From NCBI RefSeq assembly GCF_017309955.1, contig NZ_CP021248.1:186001-250000 (forward strand): a stretch of 64,000 nucleotides of DNA. Reading direction: 5' to 3'. The position numbers and the translations under genes were made by a program. The stretch is from Novosphingobium sp. KA1. GTDB taxonomy: Bacteria > Pseudomonadota > Alphaproteobacteria > Sphingomonadales > Sphingomonadaceae. Positions 7,755 through 15,945 of the stretch are shown here, piece after piece. The stretch's first letter is position 1. Each line of letters begins with the position of its first letter. The notes under the pieces were generated by a model that was not told where the DNA came from, ran no database searches, and was given only the letters and a program-made list of their open reading frames with translations.

Positions 7755-8192
7755 ATGCGCAGCGGCTATCGGTACGTTCTGGTCGCGCTTGCGGCGTTTC
7801 TGGTCGCTCTAGGGGCGCTTTGGCTGGGGCAGGCGCTGCGGGGCGAGGAGCCTCAGGAAAGCCGCATCCATGTGCTGCTGCACCGTGAGCTGGACCTCGA
7901 TTCCGGGCAGAAACAGAGGATCGAAGCGCTGGAGCGGGGTTTTGCCGCCCGTCGCAGCCAGCTGGAAGGCGAACTGCGCGCCGCCAATGCCGATCTCGCC
8001 CGCGCCATCGAGCATGAACATGCCTATGGCCCGGACGTGGAAAAGGCAGTCGATCGCTCGCACATGGCCATGGGCGAATTGCAGAAGGCGACCCTCCAGC
8101 ACGTCTTCGCGATGCGCGCCGTATTGCGCCCGGAGCAGACCGGCCGCTTCGACAAGGCCGTCGCCGAAGCCCTGACCAAGCCGCAGGACTGA
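7755..8192 (+). CDS. periplasmic heavy-metal sensor, CnrX-like
   Basis: A 145-residue protein with one N-terminal membrane anchor (residues ~7-25) and a helical periplasmic domain of the CnrX/metal-resist type. CnrX binds Ni/Co at its sensor site through H42, H46, E63, H119 and M123. Here H39, H43, E60, H116 and M120 occur with exactly the same spacing, offset by three. That is strong evidence for a working CnrX-type site. The protein would relay metal binding to the upstream CnrY-like protein and release the downstream sigma factor. Nearby genes are copper genes, so the sensed metal is uncertain. Confidence 0.85.
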   Translation: MRSGYRYVLVALAAFLVALGALWLGQALRGEEPQESRIHVLLHRELDLDSGQKQRIEALERGFAARRSQLEGELRAANADLARAIEHEHAYGPDVEKAVDRSHMAMGELQKATLQHVFAMRAVLRPEQTGRFDKAVAEALTKPQD

Positions 8193-8198
8193 CCCGGC

Positions 8199-8786
8199 GT
8201 GGCCGCGCCGCAAGGGGACGAAAAAGCCGCCGTCGCGGCCGCGCTTGCCGGGCGCCAGGCGGGCTTCACCGCGCTCATGGACGCCCACCGCGACGCCGTG
8301 TTCCGCATGGTGCGCGGCCACCTCGGCAATGAGGCGGACGCGCTGGACGTGACGCAGGAGAGCTTCGTCGCCGCCTTCCTTGCCCTGCATCGCTACGATC
8401 CGGCCCGGCCCTTCCGCGGCTGGATCCTGCGCATCGCCCTCAACAAGTGTCACGACTGGGCGCGGCGCCGCAAGGTTCGGCGATTTTTCGCCTTTGCGCT
8501 GCCGATCGAGGAGGCCGCGGGGGTTGCGGATGAGGGCCACGATCCCGAGCAGGCCCTGGCCTCGCGCAGGGAAGTGGCGCGCATCCACGCCGATATCGCC
8601 GCATTGCCCGATGCCTTGAAGGAGCCGCTGCTGCTCTGTGCGCTGGAGGGCCTGTCGCAGGAAGAGGCTGCCGCGATCCTCGGCATCAGCCGCAAGGCCG
8701 TGGAAACGCGGATCTATCGTGCGCGCAGGCATCTTGCACATTGGAACGGGGTAGGGAATAGTGATGCGGGCGGCGGCGATCCATGA
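8199..8786 (+). CDS. ECF RNA polymerase sigma factor (CnrH-like position)
   Basis: A 195-residue ECF sigma factor with region 2 (residues ~23-90: FTALMDAHRDAVFRMVRGHL, DALDVTQESFVAAFLAL, PFRGWILRIALNKCHDWARR) and region 4 (~134-185: LPDALKEPLLLCALEGLSQE, then AILGISRKAVETRIYRARRH). The start is GTG at 8199, 6 bp after the sensor gene stop; the next in-frame ATG would remove part of region 2. It is third in the same order as cnrY-cnrX-cnrH. It is the likely reader of the TGAGGGAT/CGTAT motif upstream of its own operon, copCD and copA. Confidence 0.92.
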   Translation: MAAPQGDEKAAVAAALAGRQAGFTALMDAHRDAVFRMVRGHLGNEADALDVTQESFVAAFLALHRYDPARPFRGWILRIALNKCHDWARRRKVRRFFAFALPIEEAAGVADEGHDPEQALASRREVARIHADIAALPDALKEPLLLCALEGLSQEEAAAILGISRKAVETRIYRARRHLAHWNGVGNSDAGGGDP

Positions 8787-8959
8787 CGGGTACAGGGGGC
8801 GGCGTGCAACCGTTGGCAGGATTGTGCATTGAGGAATCCGGGGCGCACGAAATTTGTCGTATAATAGATAGAATTTATGGAAAATTCGATCGATTAAACC
8901 CTTAGGCCAATCCAAGCGTCTATTTTAGAGACAGCGCGGTGCGCTAACGAGGATCGCAG

Positions 8960-11101
8960 ATGGACACCCCCCGCCATTCCCCCGTGGCCAAGCGAAGTAC
9001 CGGAGCGATGGTCGCAATTTCTGCGATGACGCTCGGTGCGGCGGTGAGCTTGTGGGTTGCCGCGGGTGCCTTGAACAGCCGGGAGTCCCAGCGCCAGGTC
9101 GAGCAAGTGCGCGGTGCGATCTCCCGTGCGCGGCATAATTCCGACGAACAGGCCAAGGCGCTGGGCCAGCGGCATGAACTTGCCCGTCAGCTGGCCGCCA
9201 ACGGGCCCGATGGTGCGGCTGAATGGCTCGACGAGGAACTGGGCCAGCCGGCCACGGCAACGGTGAGCACGAAGACGGTCCTGATCGCCGGGCGTGACGG
9301 CGCCATCTACGGTTTTGCCGAAGGCGGTCGCCTGTCCACCCGCGAGATGGAGCCCCTGGCCCAGTCGGTCTCGGACATGGTCCATGCTGGCGGGGCGACC
9401 ACCGATGTCCGCAACATCAACGGCGTTCCTGCCGTTGTCTCCGCCGCGCCGATCGCGCCGCCTGCCCCGATTCCCGGGGGCGAGGGCAGCGCGCTGAAGC
9501 TGGTCACGTTCACCTACTTCGATGACCCCACGATCGCCCGCTGGGCCAATGCGTTCATGCTGGAGCGGCTGGCGCTGCTGTCGCCGCGCCGACCCGTGCC
9601 GGCCGGCTGGCGGCAGGTCAGGCTGGCCGGAAACGGCGGCGAAACCATCGGCAGGATGGCCTGGCAGCCCGACCGTCCCGGCGATGTCCTGACGCGCTAC
9701 ATCCTGCCTGCCGAACTGGTGTTCGGGGCCATCGTCCTCGCCTTGTTCTGGGGCATGGCGCACCGGGCGCGGACTTCGACGACGCGGGTGAACTATCTCG
9801 AGCGGTTCGATCCGACCACGGGTCTTGTCAACCGCGCGACGTTCATGATGCGGCTCGACCAGATTGCCGGCAATCACCCCTGCCAGTTGCTCCGGCTCGA
9901 CATCGATGATTTCAGCGCGATCAACGATGCGTTCGGCCTGCCCGGCGGGGACGAGGTCATTCGGGAATTCAGCAAGCGGCTGGTCAAGGTGTTCAGCGCC
10001 GACCGCTGCCTGATCGCCCGGCTCGATGGCGACGAATTCGCCATTCTCGTGCTTGGGGCGGGCCAGATCCATTCGCTGGGCCCCAAGGCGACGCAGGTCT
10101 TTGTCGAGAAGCGGCGGCGCGGTCATCCTACCACGACCATCACGCTGTCCGCGGGCATCGCCGCGGCCCCCGAACATGGCCATACCGCCGAAGACCTCAT
10201 GCAGAACGCCGACATCGCGCTGGGTGCGGCCAAGGCGGCGGGATCGGCCCATCACGTCATCTTCGATCCGGCGCTGGGCCAGGCGTTCAAGTCGCGCAAG
10301 GATCTCGAAGCGCAGATGAAGCAGGCCATCGACGAACAGGGCTTCGAACTGTTCTACCAGCCCATCGTCGATCTGCGCACGATGCGTCCCAACGGGGTCG
10401 AGGCGCTGCTGCGCCTGAAGCAGGGCGCCTCGGCCACACCGGCGGAATTTGTGCCGGTCATCGAGAAGCTGGGGCTGATGCCGCAGCTCGGCGGCTGGAT
10501 CATCGCGCAGGCCTTTGCCGACAGCCGCAAGTGGCTGGGGCTGAAGACGTCGATCAACCTGTCGCCGCTTCAGCTTGAAAATCCGGCGCTGCTCGACCAG
10601 ATCGACTTCCACCGCGCCCGCTACAACGTCAGCCCGGCCTCGATCGGGTTCGAGATCACCGAAGGCATTCTCCTCGCCGATTCCGACACCGTCCGCAGCA
10701 ATCTCGTCGGTCTGCGCCAGCGCGGTTATACGCTGGCGCTGGACGATTTCGGCACCGGCTACTCGTCGCTCAGCTACCTGTCGGAGTTCGACATCCAGCG
10801 CCTGAAGCTCGACAAGAGTTTTGTCAGCGGAGGCCGCACCCAGAGCGAACGCAGCGCTGCGCTGGTCCGCGGGGTCATCGACATCTGCCACCGCCTCGGG
10901 ATCCAGGTCGTGGCGGAAGGCATCGAGGAAGAGGAAGAGGCCCGCATCCTCCAGGACTGGTCGTGCGACTATGCGCAGGGCTATCATTTCGGGCGCCCCG
11001 CCCCGGTATGGGCAACCAAGCGCACGATTGCCATGCTGCGGCAGAAGGTTGCCGAAAGCGAAGTGGCCGAAGGCCCGGAGCAGCGTTTGACGATTGTCTG
11101 A
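8960..11101 (+). CDS. membrane-anchored GGDEF-EAL cyclic-di-GMP protein (degenerate GGDEF)
   Basis: The 713-residue protein has an N-terminal membrane span (residues ~17-36), a periplasmic region to about 255, a second span (~256-272), then GGDEF (~285-430) and EAL (~450-700) domains. The GGDEF signature reads RLDGDEFAIL, with Asp for the first Gly, so cyclase activity is doubtful. The EAL domain looks complete: EALLRL, INLSPLQL, EITEG, LDDFGTGYSSL, LKLDKSFV and VVAEGIEEEEEA. A c-di-GMP phosphodiesterase is the best guess. GAGG precedes the ATG at 8960. It sits between the sigma operon and copA, so metal signalling to c-di-GMP is possible. Confidence 0.9.
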   Translation: MDTPRHSPVAKRSTGAMVAISAMTLGAAVSLWVAAGALNSRESQRQVEQVRGAISRARHNSDEQAKALGQRHELARQLAANGPDGAAEWLDEELGQPATATVSTKTVLIAGRDGAIYGFAEGGRLSTREMEPLAQSVSDMVHAGGATTDVRNINGVPAVVSAAPIAPPAPIPGGEGSALKLVTFTYFDDPTIARWANAFMLERLALLSPRRPVPAGWRQVRLAGNGGETIGRMAWQPDRPGDVLTRYILPAELVFGAIVLALFWGMAHRARTSTTRVNYLERFDPTTGLVNRATFMMRLDQIAGNHPCQLLRLDIDDFSAINDAFGLPGGDEVIREFSKRLVKVFSADRCLIARLDGDEFAILVLGAGQIHSLGPKATQVFVEKRRRGHPTTTITLSAGIAAAPEHGHTAEDLMQNADIALGAAKAAGSAHHVIFDPALGQAFKSRKDLEAQMKQAIDEQGFELFYQPIVDLRTMRPNGVEALLRLKQGASATPAEFVPVIEKLGLMPQLGGWIIAQAFADSRKWLGLKTSINLSPLQLENPALLDQIDFHRARYNVSPASIGFEITEGILLADSDTVRSNLVGLRQRGYTLALDDFGTGYSSLSYLSEFDIQRLKLDKSFVSGGRTQSERSAALVRGVIDICHRLGIQVVAEGIEEEEEARILQDWSCDYAQGYHFGRPAPVWATKRTIAMLRQKVAESEVAEGPEQRLTIV

Positions 11102-11167
11102 CGCCGGGGCTCCCCATCGCCGCAACCGGGGGTGGGGCACTTGCAGCGGTGTTTTTTGACGATTGCG

Positions 11168-11194
11168 TGAGGGATACCTGCCAAGGGCGCGTAT
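11168..11194 (+). promoter_or_regulatory. third copy of the ECF-type motif, upstream of copA
   Basis: TGAGGGATA (11168-11176), 13 nt, then CGTAT (11190-11194). It is the same motif as at the copC and sigma-operon promoters with one base less spacing. The CGTAT ends only 7 nt before the copA ATG at 11202, so transcription from it would give a leaderless or nearly leaderless message. Confidence 0.55.
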
Positions 11195-11201
11195 CCCATG
11201 C

Positions 11202-12974
11202 ATGATGCCGAACGACAGTTTCCATCGCTCCCTGCTGCAGCGCAGGCGTTTCCTGGCCCTTGGCGGCGCCTTTGCGGGCAGCCTCGGCATGGCGGGCCTG
11301 TTCCCGGCATGGGCGAGGAGCGGCACGCCGGGGATCGTCCACGCCAGCACCGATTCCGGCATTCTTTCGGGCAATTCCATCGCGCTGCAGATCGGGGAGA
11401 GCCACTTTTCGACCGGTGGCCGTTCGGGGCACGCGGTAACCGTCAACGGCACGCTGCCCGCCCCGCTGTTGCGCCTGCGTGAAGGCGAAAAGGTGCGGAT
11501 CGCCGTCACCAACCGCCTGAAAGAGCAGACCTCGATCCACTGGCACGGGCTGCTGGTGCCGTTCCAGATGGACGGCGTTCCGGGCGTGAGCTTCCCCGGC
11601 ATCGATCCCGGCGAGACGTTCGTCTACGAGTTCCCGCTCATCCAGTCGGGCACGTACTGGTATCACTCGCACTCGGGCATGCAGGAGGCGGAAGGGCTGC
11701 TTGGTCCGATCGTCATCGATCCTGCCGGCGCCGATCCGATCACCTGCGACCGTGAGCATGTGCTGGTGCTGTCGGACTGGAGCCCGATCCATCCGCACGA
11801 ACAGATGCGCCGCCTGAAGATGATGGGCGGCTATTTCAACCGCCAGCGCCAAACGCTGTCGGGACTGCTCGCGGGCAAGGACCAGTCGCTGGCCGACCGC
11901 CTCGCCTGGGCCAAGATGCGCATGGACGCGACCGACATCTCGGACGTGACCGGCTCGACCTACAGCTTCCTCGTCAACGGCCACGGCAATGCGGAGAACT
12001 GGACCGGGCTTTTTGCACCGGGCGAGAAAGTGCGGCTGCGCGTCATCAATGCGTCGGCGATGACCAACTTCAACTTCCGCATTCCCGGCCTGCCGCTGAC
12101 CGTGGTGGCGGCGGACGGCAATCCTGTGCAGCCGGTCGAGACCGATGAAGTGCAGATCGCGATTGCCGAGACTTACGACTTCATCGTCGAGCCCGGTTCG
12201 GCGGAAAGCTACGGCGTGATCGCCGAGGCTATCGACCGCTCCGGCCAGGTCCGCGCGACACTGGCGCAGCGGGTGGGCCTTGTCGGAGAAACGCCGAAGC
12301 TGCGCGAGCGGCCGGTGCTCACCATGCGCGACATGGGCATGGACATGGAGGGGATGGACATGGGCGAGGGCGGCGTGATCGACCTCAGCAAGCCTGCCAA
12401 CAGTTCGATGAGCGGCCATTCGATGTCGATGCGCGATCCTTCCGTCGCGCCGGGAGTGAAGATGGGGCCGGGCGTCGCCACGCTCTCGCCGATGCCGGTG
12501 GACCGGCTTGCCGACCGCCCGACCGGGCTGGAAAGCGCCGACCACCGCGTGCTGACGTATGCCGACTTGCGCTCGCGCGACCCCAATCCCGATCCGCGCG
12601 TGCCGAGCCGCCAGATCGACGTGCATCTGACCGCCAACATGGAACGGTACATGTGGTCGATGGACGGCGAGGCGATGTCGGAAAATCCGGCGCCGATCCC
12701 GTTCCGTCTGGGCGAGCGCGTACGCGTCAATCTCGTCAACGACACGATGATGCCGCACCCGATCCACATCCACGGCCACTTCTTCGAACTGGTCAGCGGC
12801 GAGCCGGGAAACCGCGCGCGCAAGCACACCATCAACGTGCTGCCGGGCGGAAAGGCCTCGTTCGATCTCACGGCCGATGCCGAGGGCGACTGGGCGTTTC
12901 ACTGTCACATGCTTCTGCACATGCATGCGGGGATGATGCGCGTGGTGACGGTGCGCCGGGAGGGAGAAGCCTGA
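11202..12974 (+). CDS. copA: periplasmic multicopper oxidase CopA (copper resistance)
   Basis: A CopA-type multicopper oxidase of 590 residues, exported by the Tat pathway (QRRRFLALGGAFAG near residues 12-25). All copper-site motifs are present: HWHG (~residue 115), HSHSG (~158), HPIHIHGHFF and HCHMLLHMHAGMM near the C-terminus. A Met-rich segment (RDMGMDMEGMDMGEGG and further Met motifs, ~370-410) is typical of CopA copper-binding repeats. It oxidises Cu(I) and/or sequesters copper in the periplasm. The ATGs at 11202 and 11205 are the only good starts ahead of the Tat signal. The stop overlaps the copB ATG. Confidence 0.95.
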   Translation: MMPNDSFHRSLLQRRRFLALGGAFAGSLGMAGLFPAWARSGTPGIVHASTDSGILSGNSIALQIGESHFSTGGRSGHAVTVNGTLPAPLLRLREGEKVRIAVTNRLKEQTSIHWHGLLVPFQMDGVPGVSFPGIDPGETFVYEFPLIQSGTYWYHSHSGMQEAEGLLGPIVIDPAGADPITCDREHVLVLSDWSPIHPHEQMRRLKMMGGYFNRQRQTLSGLLAGKDQSLADRLAWAKMRMDATDISDVTGSTYSFLVNGHGNAENWTGLFAPGEKVRLRVINASAMTNFNFRIPGLPLTVVAADGNPVQPVETDEVQIAIAETYDFIVEPGSAESYGVIAEAIDRSGQVRATLAQRVGLVGETPKLRERPVLTMRDMGMDMEGMDMGEGGVIDLSKPANSSMSGHSMSMRDPSVAPGVKMGPGVATLSPMPVDRLADRPTGLESADHRVLTYADLRSRDPNPDPRVPSRQIDVHLTANMERYMWSMDGEAMSENPAPIPFRLGERVRVNLVNDTMMPHPIHIHGHFFELVSGEPGNRARKHTINVLPGGKASFDLTADAEGDWAFHCHMLLHMHAGMMRVVTVRREGEA

Positions 12975-13945
12975 TGGCTCGGTTCTTCCCGGTCCTCACC
13001 TCGCTGCTGCTGGCGACCTCCCCTTTGGCCGTGCAAGCGCAGGAGGCTAGTTCCACACCGCCTCAAGCCGACGAACATGCCGGAATGGATCATGGCAGCA
13101 TGGACCATTCGCAGATGGACATGTCCGGCATGGACATGAGCGCGCCGGATATGAAGGGCATGGATCACTCGGCCCACGCCATGCCCGCAAGCACGGTCTC
13201 CGACGAGCCGGGTGATGCCCCGCCGCCACCGGTGCCGACCGACTTTCCTGCGCAGCGCTTCTTCACGCCCGATCGCATGGCGGCGTCGCGCGCGGCGATG
13301 GTGAAGGAGATGAAGTTCAGCACCTTCGCCCTTCAGGTCGATCAACTGGAATTCCGCACCGGCAAGGGCGGCGACGGTTTCGGCTGGGAAGGGCAGGCCT
13401 GGTACGGCGGCGATATCGACCGGATCGTGCTCGCCAGCGAGGGTGAGGGCACGTTCGGTGAACGGGCCGAACGCATCGAACTGGGAGCCTACTGGCGTCA
13501 CGCGCTCGATCCCTGGTTCAACCTGCAACTCGGCATGCGGCAGGACTTCCGGCCCGATCCGCAGCGCACTTACGCGCTGGTCGGCATCGAGGGGCTGGCA
13601 CCTTACTGGTTCGAACTGCAAGGTCAGTTGCTCGTCTCGAACAAGGGTGATGTCCACGCACGCGGCAAGGCAGGCTATACGCAGCGCATCACCCAGTCAC
13701 TGGTGGTCGAACCTGAAGCCGAGGTGGATTTCGCGTTTCAGGACGTTCCGGCGCTGAACGTCGGTGCAGGCTTTGAGCGGATCGAACTGGGAGCAAGGCT
13801 TCGCTACGAGCGCAATCGCTCACTAGCACCTTACGTGGGCGTAAATTGGGAGCGTAAGCTTGGCGGAACCGCCCGGATTGCGCGGGATGCGGGTAAGGGT
13901 GTGTCTGGCATCTCGGCGGTTTTCGGCGTGCGTGCGATGTTTTGA
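12974..13945 (+). CDS. copB: outer-membrane copper resistance protein CopB
   Basis: The 323-residue protein has a signal peptide (MARFFPVLTSLLLATSPLAV) and then a Met/His/Asp-rich copper-binding stretch (GMDHGSMDHSQMDMSGMDM and continuing). The C-terminal part is a CopB beta-barrel with alternating strands, ending SAVFGVRAMF with a terminal Phe as expected for an outer-membrane barrel. Its ATG overlaps the copA stop (ATGA). The last 123 bp are also covered, on the opposite strand, by the 3' end of a serine recombinase gene, marking the edge of an inserted element. Confidence 0.92.
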   Translation: MARFFPVLTSLLLATSPLAVQAQEASSTPPQADEHAGMDHGSMDHSQMDMSGMDMSAPDMKGMDHSAHAMPASTVSDEPGDAPPPPVPTDFPAQRFFTPDRMAASRAAMVKEMKFSTFALQVDQLEFRTGKGGDGFGWEGQAWYGGDIDRIVLASEGEGTFGERAERIELGAYWRHALDPWFNLQLGMRQDFRPDPQRTYALVGIEGLAPYWFELQGQLLVSNKGDVHARGKAGYTQRITQSLVVEPEAEVDFAFQDVPALNVGAGFERIELGARLRYERNRSLAPYVGVNWERKLGGTARIARDAGKGVSGISAVFGVRAMF

Positions 13946-15646
13946 TTGCGGCGCTAAATCGTATTGGAATGGGCGCGATTTGTAATGATTGCGTACCCCC
14001 GCAACCACTGATACCGACAATGGCGGAGCAAGAGACCCGGATATGAAGGCCATTCCGGCCGTTTCGTGTTGTGATGCCCATTCCATAATAGCTCCGAACT
14101 CGCCGTGAAGCGTGGCAGTCATCTCGCCACGTTTAGCTCCGGGAAACAGTATGACGCGCTCGATCAGACCGCGAATGGCACATGCGGCTTCATCCCGTTC
14201 AGACGGATGCTGCAGCGCCTCCGCTAGGCGTTCGACTTTCTTCCGGTAGAATTCCGCAATGTTCGGGTGGATGTCCGGGGTAACATGAGGCGCCTCGCTC
14301 ATGCGCGCCCGTATGGCATCTTCCTGTGCTTCCAACGCCAGCAGCTTATCGATCAGACCCCGTGTCGACTCACCATCGGCTGCCATGTTCACCAGACGCT
14401 CTATGGCCTTCACGACCTTTTTTAGTTCCGCCTTGTCGGAAATCCCTGCGGCGCGCTGCTGTTGATTGAGCCGGTTGGTTTCCTCGACATAGGCATGAAT
14501 CGCTTCAGCAACAATCTCGGGAGCCATCAACCGGTGGCGCAGACCTTCGAGTACACGCGCCTCAAGCACTTCGCGTTTTATCGAACGAGCGTTTGAGCAC
14601 GAGCGCCGGCTAGCATGCGCCGAACATGCGAAACGATCCTGTCCGCGCAGAGATACCGGGCCATTACACGCTCCGCAGACGAGCAGACCGGATAGCAACG
14701 ACTTTGGACGCCGCTGCATATGCAGTTTTGCCGCTGCGTTCTCGCCTTCGATGGAACTAGTGAACTCAATTCGCTGCGAGGTTTGGCGCGCCTTCACAGC
14801 CTGCCACAAGTCGTCATCGATAATTCTGAGTTCGGCGACTTCTGCTGTAATCCACTCGGACTGAGGATTGAGGCGTGAGACGCGCTTACCGGTCTGAGGA
14901 TTCTTCAGATAACGTTGCCGGTTCCAGACGATCCGGCCGATATAGAGCTCGTTGTTAAGGAGGCCAGTTCCGCGCTTGGTGTGTCCGCGTAGTGTAGTGG
15001 CCCCCCAGAGCTTACCAAATGGGCCCGGAACTCTCTCTGCGTTGAGCCGCTTGGCTATCGCTAACGGGCTAATGCCGTTCGCATAGTCACGAAATACGCG
15101 GCGGATGACCTCGGCTTCTGCTAGGTTGATTGTGCGCTCGCCGCGGATCGGTTCGCCACCAGCGTCAAGGCGCCTCACCAGATCGTAGCCGTAGGACAGG
15201 CCGCCGCCAGCCTTTCCCTTCTCGACCCGCCCACGCAAGCCGCGATGTGTCTTCTTCGCAAGATCCTTCAAGAACAGCGCGTTCATCGTGCCCTTGAGGC
15301 CGACATGGAGTTCGGAGATTTCGCCTTCGACGAGAGTGACGATGGTTATGCCGGCAAACTGCAGATGTTTGAAAAGTGTCGCGATGTCGGCCTGGTCACG
15401 GGAGATACGATCAAGTGCTTCCGCCAGCAGAAGATCGAACTTCCCCGTCCTGGCATCTTCGAGCAATTGTTGAATGCCTGGACGCAGAGTCACGCTCGAT
15501 CCGGAAATGGCGGCGTCCATGTAGCTTCCGATCACGCGCCAGCCTTCTCTGGCGGCGTGTTCATGGCAAATGCGCAGTTGGTCTTCAATCGATGATGGAC
15601 TTTGCCGGTCGGTGGAGTACCGGGCATAGAGCGCAGTGCGGATCAT
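13823..15646 (-). CDS. large serine recombinase (site-specific integrase)
   Basis: A 607-residue large serine recombinase. The N-terminal resolvase domain (residues ~1-150) contains RTALYARYSTDRQSPSSIED with the catalytic Ser, LLAEALDRISRDQAD and LKGTMNALFLKDLAKKTHRG. A recombinase domain (~165-290) and a zinc ribbon (CGACNGPVSLRGQDRFACSA, ~325-345) follow, then a coiled-coil stretch (~395-470). Such enzymes integrate and excise mobile elements. The last ~50 residues, after VVAGVRNHYKSRPFQ, read antisense through copB and look like host-encoded read-through, so the element junction is probably near 13946-14010. Confidence 0.93.
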   Translation of the reverse strand: MIRTALYARYSTDRQSPSSIEDQLRICHEHAAREGWRVIGSYMDAAISGSSVTLRPGIQQLLEDARTGKFDLLLAEALDRISRDQADIATLFKHLQFAGITIVTLVEGEISELHVGLKGTMNALFLKDLAKKTHRGLRGRVEKGKAGGGLSYGYDLVRRLDAGGEPIRGERTINLAEAEVIRRVFRDYANGISPLAIAKRLNAERVPGPFGKLWGATTLRGHTKRGTGLLNNELYIGRIVWNRQRYLKNPQTGKRVSRLNPQSEWITAEVAELRIIDDDLWQAVKARQTSQRIEFTSSIEGENAAAKLHMQRRPKSLLSGLLVCGACNGPVSLRGQDRFACSAHASRRSCSNARSIKREVLEARVLEGLRHRLMAPEIVAEAIHAYVEETNRLNQQQRAAGISDKAELKKVVKAIERLVNMAADGESTRGLIDKLLALEAQEDAIRARMSEAPHVTPDIHPNIAEFYRKKVERLAEALQHPSERDEAACAIRGLIERVILFPGAKRGEMTATLHGEFGAIMEWASQHETAGMAFISGSLAPPLSVSVVAGVRNHYKSRPFQYDLAPQSKHRTHAENRRDARHTLTRIPRNPGGSAKLTLPIYAHVRC

Positions 15647-15708
15647 GAAATAGCTCCCGACAGCGGAAGGCCGTCATGCACGCATGACGCCTGCGGCGCC
15701 CTTTCCCC

Positions 15709-15945
15709 CTACGGTTTATTGATTGCGGGTTTCTCTTGGTCGTGAGGCGGAGGTTGTGTCGCGTTTAACTCGCGGGCGATCTGGCGTCCCAGCAGGCGAG
15801 CAAGGCAAACCAGGGCATCACGAGTTCGGTTTTGCTGCTCGTCAGCAGGTTCGGGGGCACCATCAATGCCCGCGTCAGTCTCCGGGCGGATCAACGCGCA
15901 CACCTGTAGGTTCGCAGTCCGGCAAAAGGCTTCTGATTCGTGCAC
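15709..15945 (-). CDS. small hypothetical protein preceding the recombinase
   Basis: A 78-residue reading frame (GTG start at 15945, TAG stop at 15709) ends 62 bp before the recombinase start on the same strand. It contains RDALVCLARLLGRQIARE, a segment I associate with small genes that accompany large serine recombinases in alphaproteobacterial elements. That association is from memory. Its function is unknown; a recombination accessory factor is possible. Confidence 0.55.
   Translation of the reverse strand: MHESEAFCRTANLQVCALIRPETDAGIDGAPEPADEQQNRTRDALVCLARLLGRQIARELNATQPPPHDQEKPAINKP

Noticed and set aside
8860..8865. TATAAT upstream of the GGDEF-EAL gene as a sigma-70 -10 box
   Set aside because: No acceptable -35 hexamer occurs 16-18 bp upstream; the match may be chance in a local A/T-rich patch.
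8894..11602. 902-codon minus-strand frame opposite the GGDEF-EAL gene
   Set aside because: Antisense shadow; the plus strand encodes recognised GGDEF and EAL motifs and the minus frame shows none.
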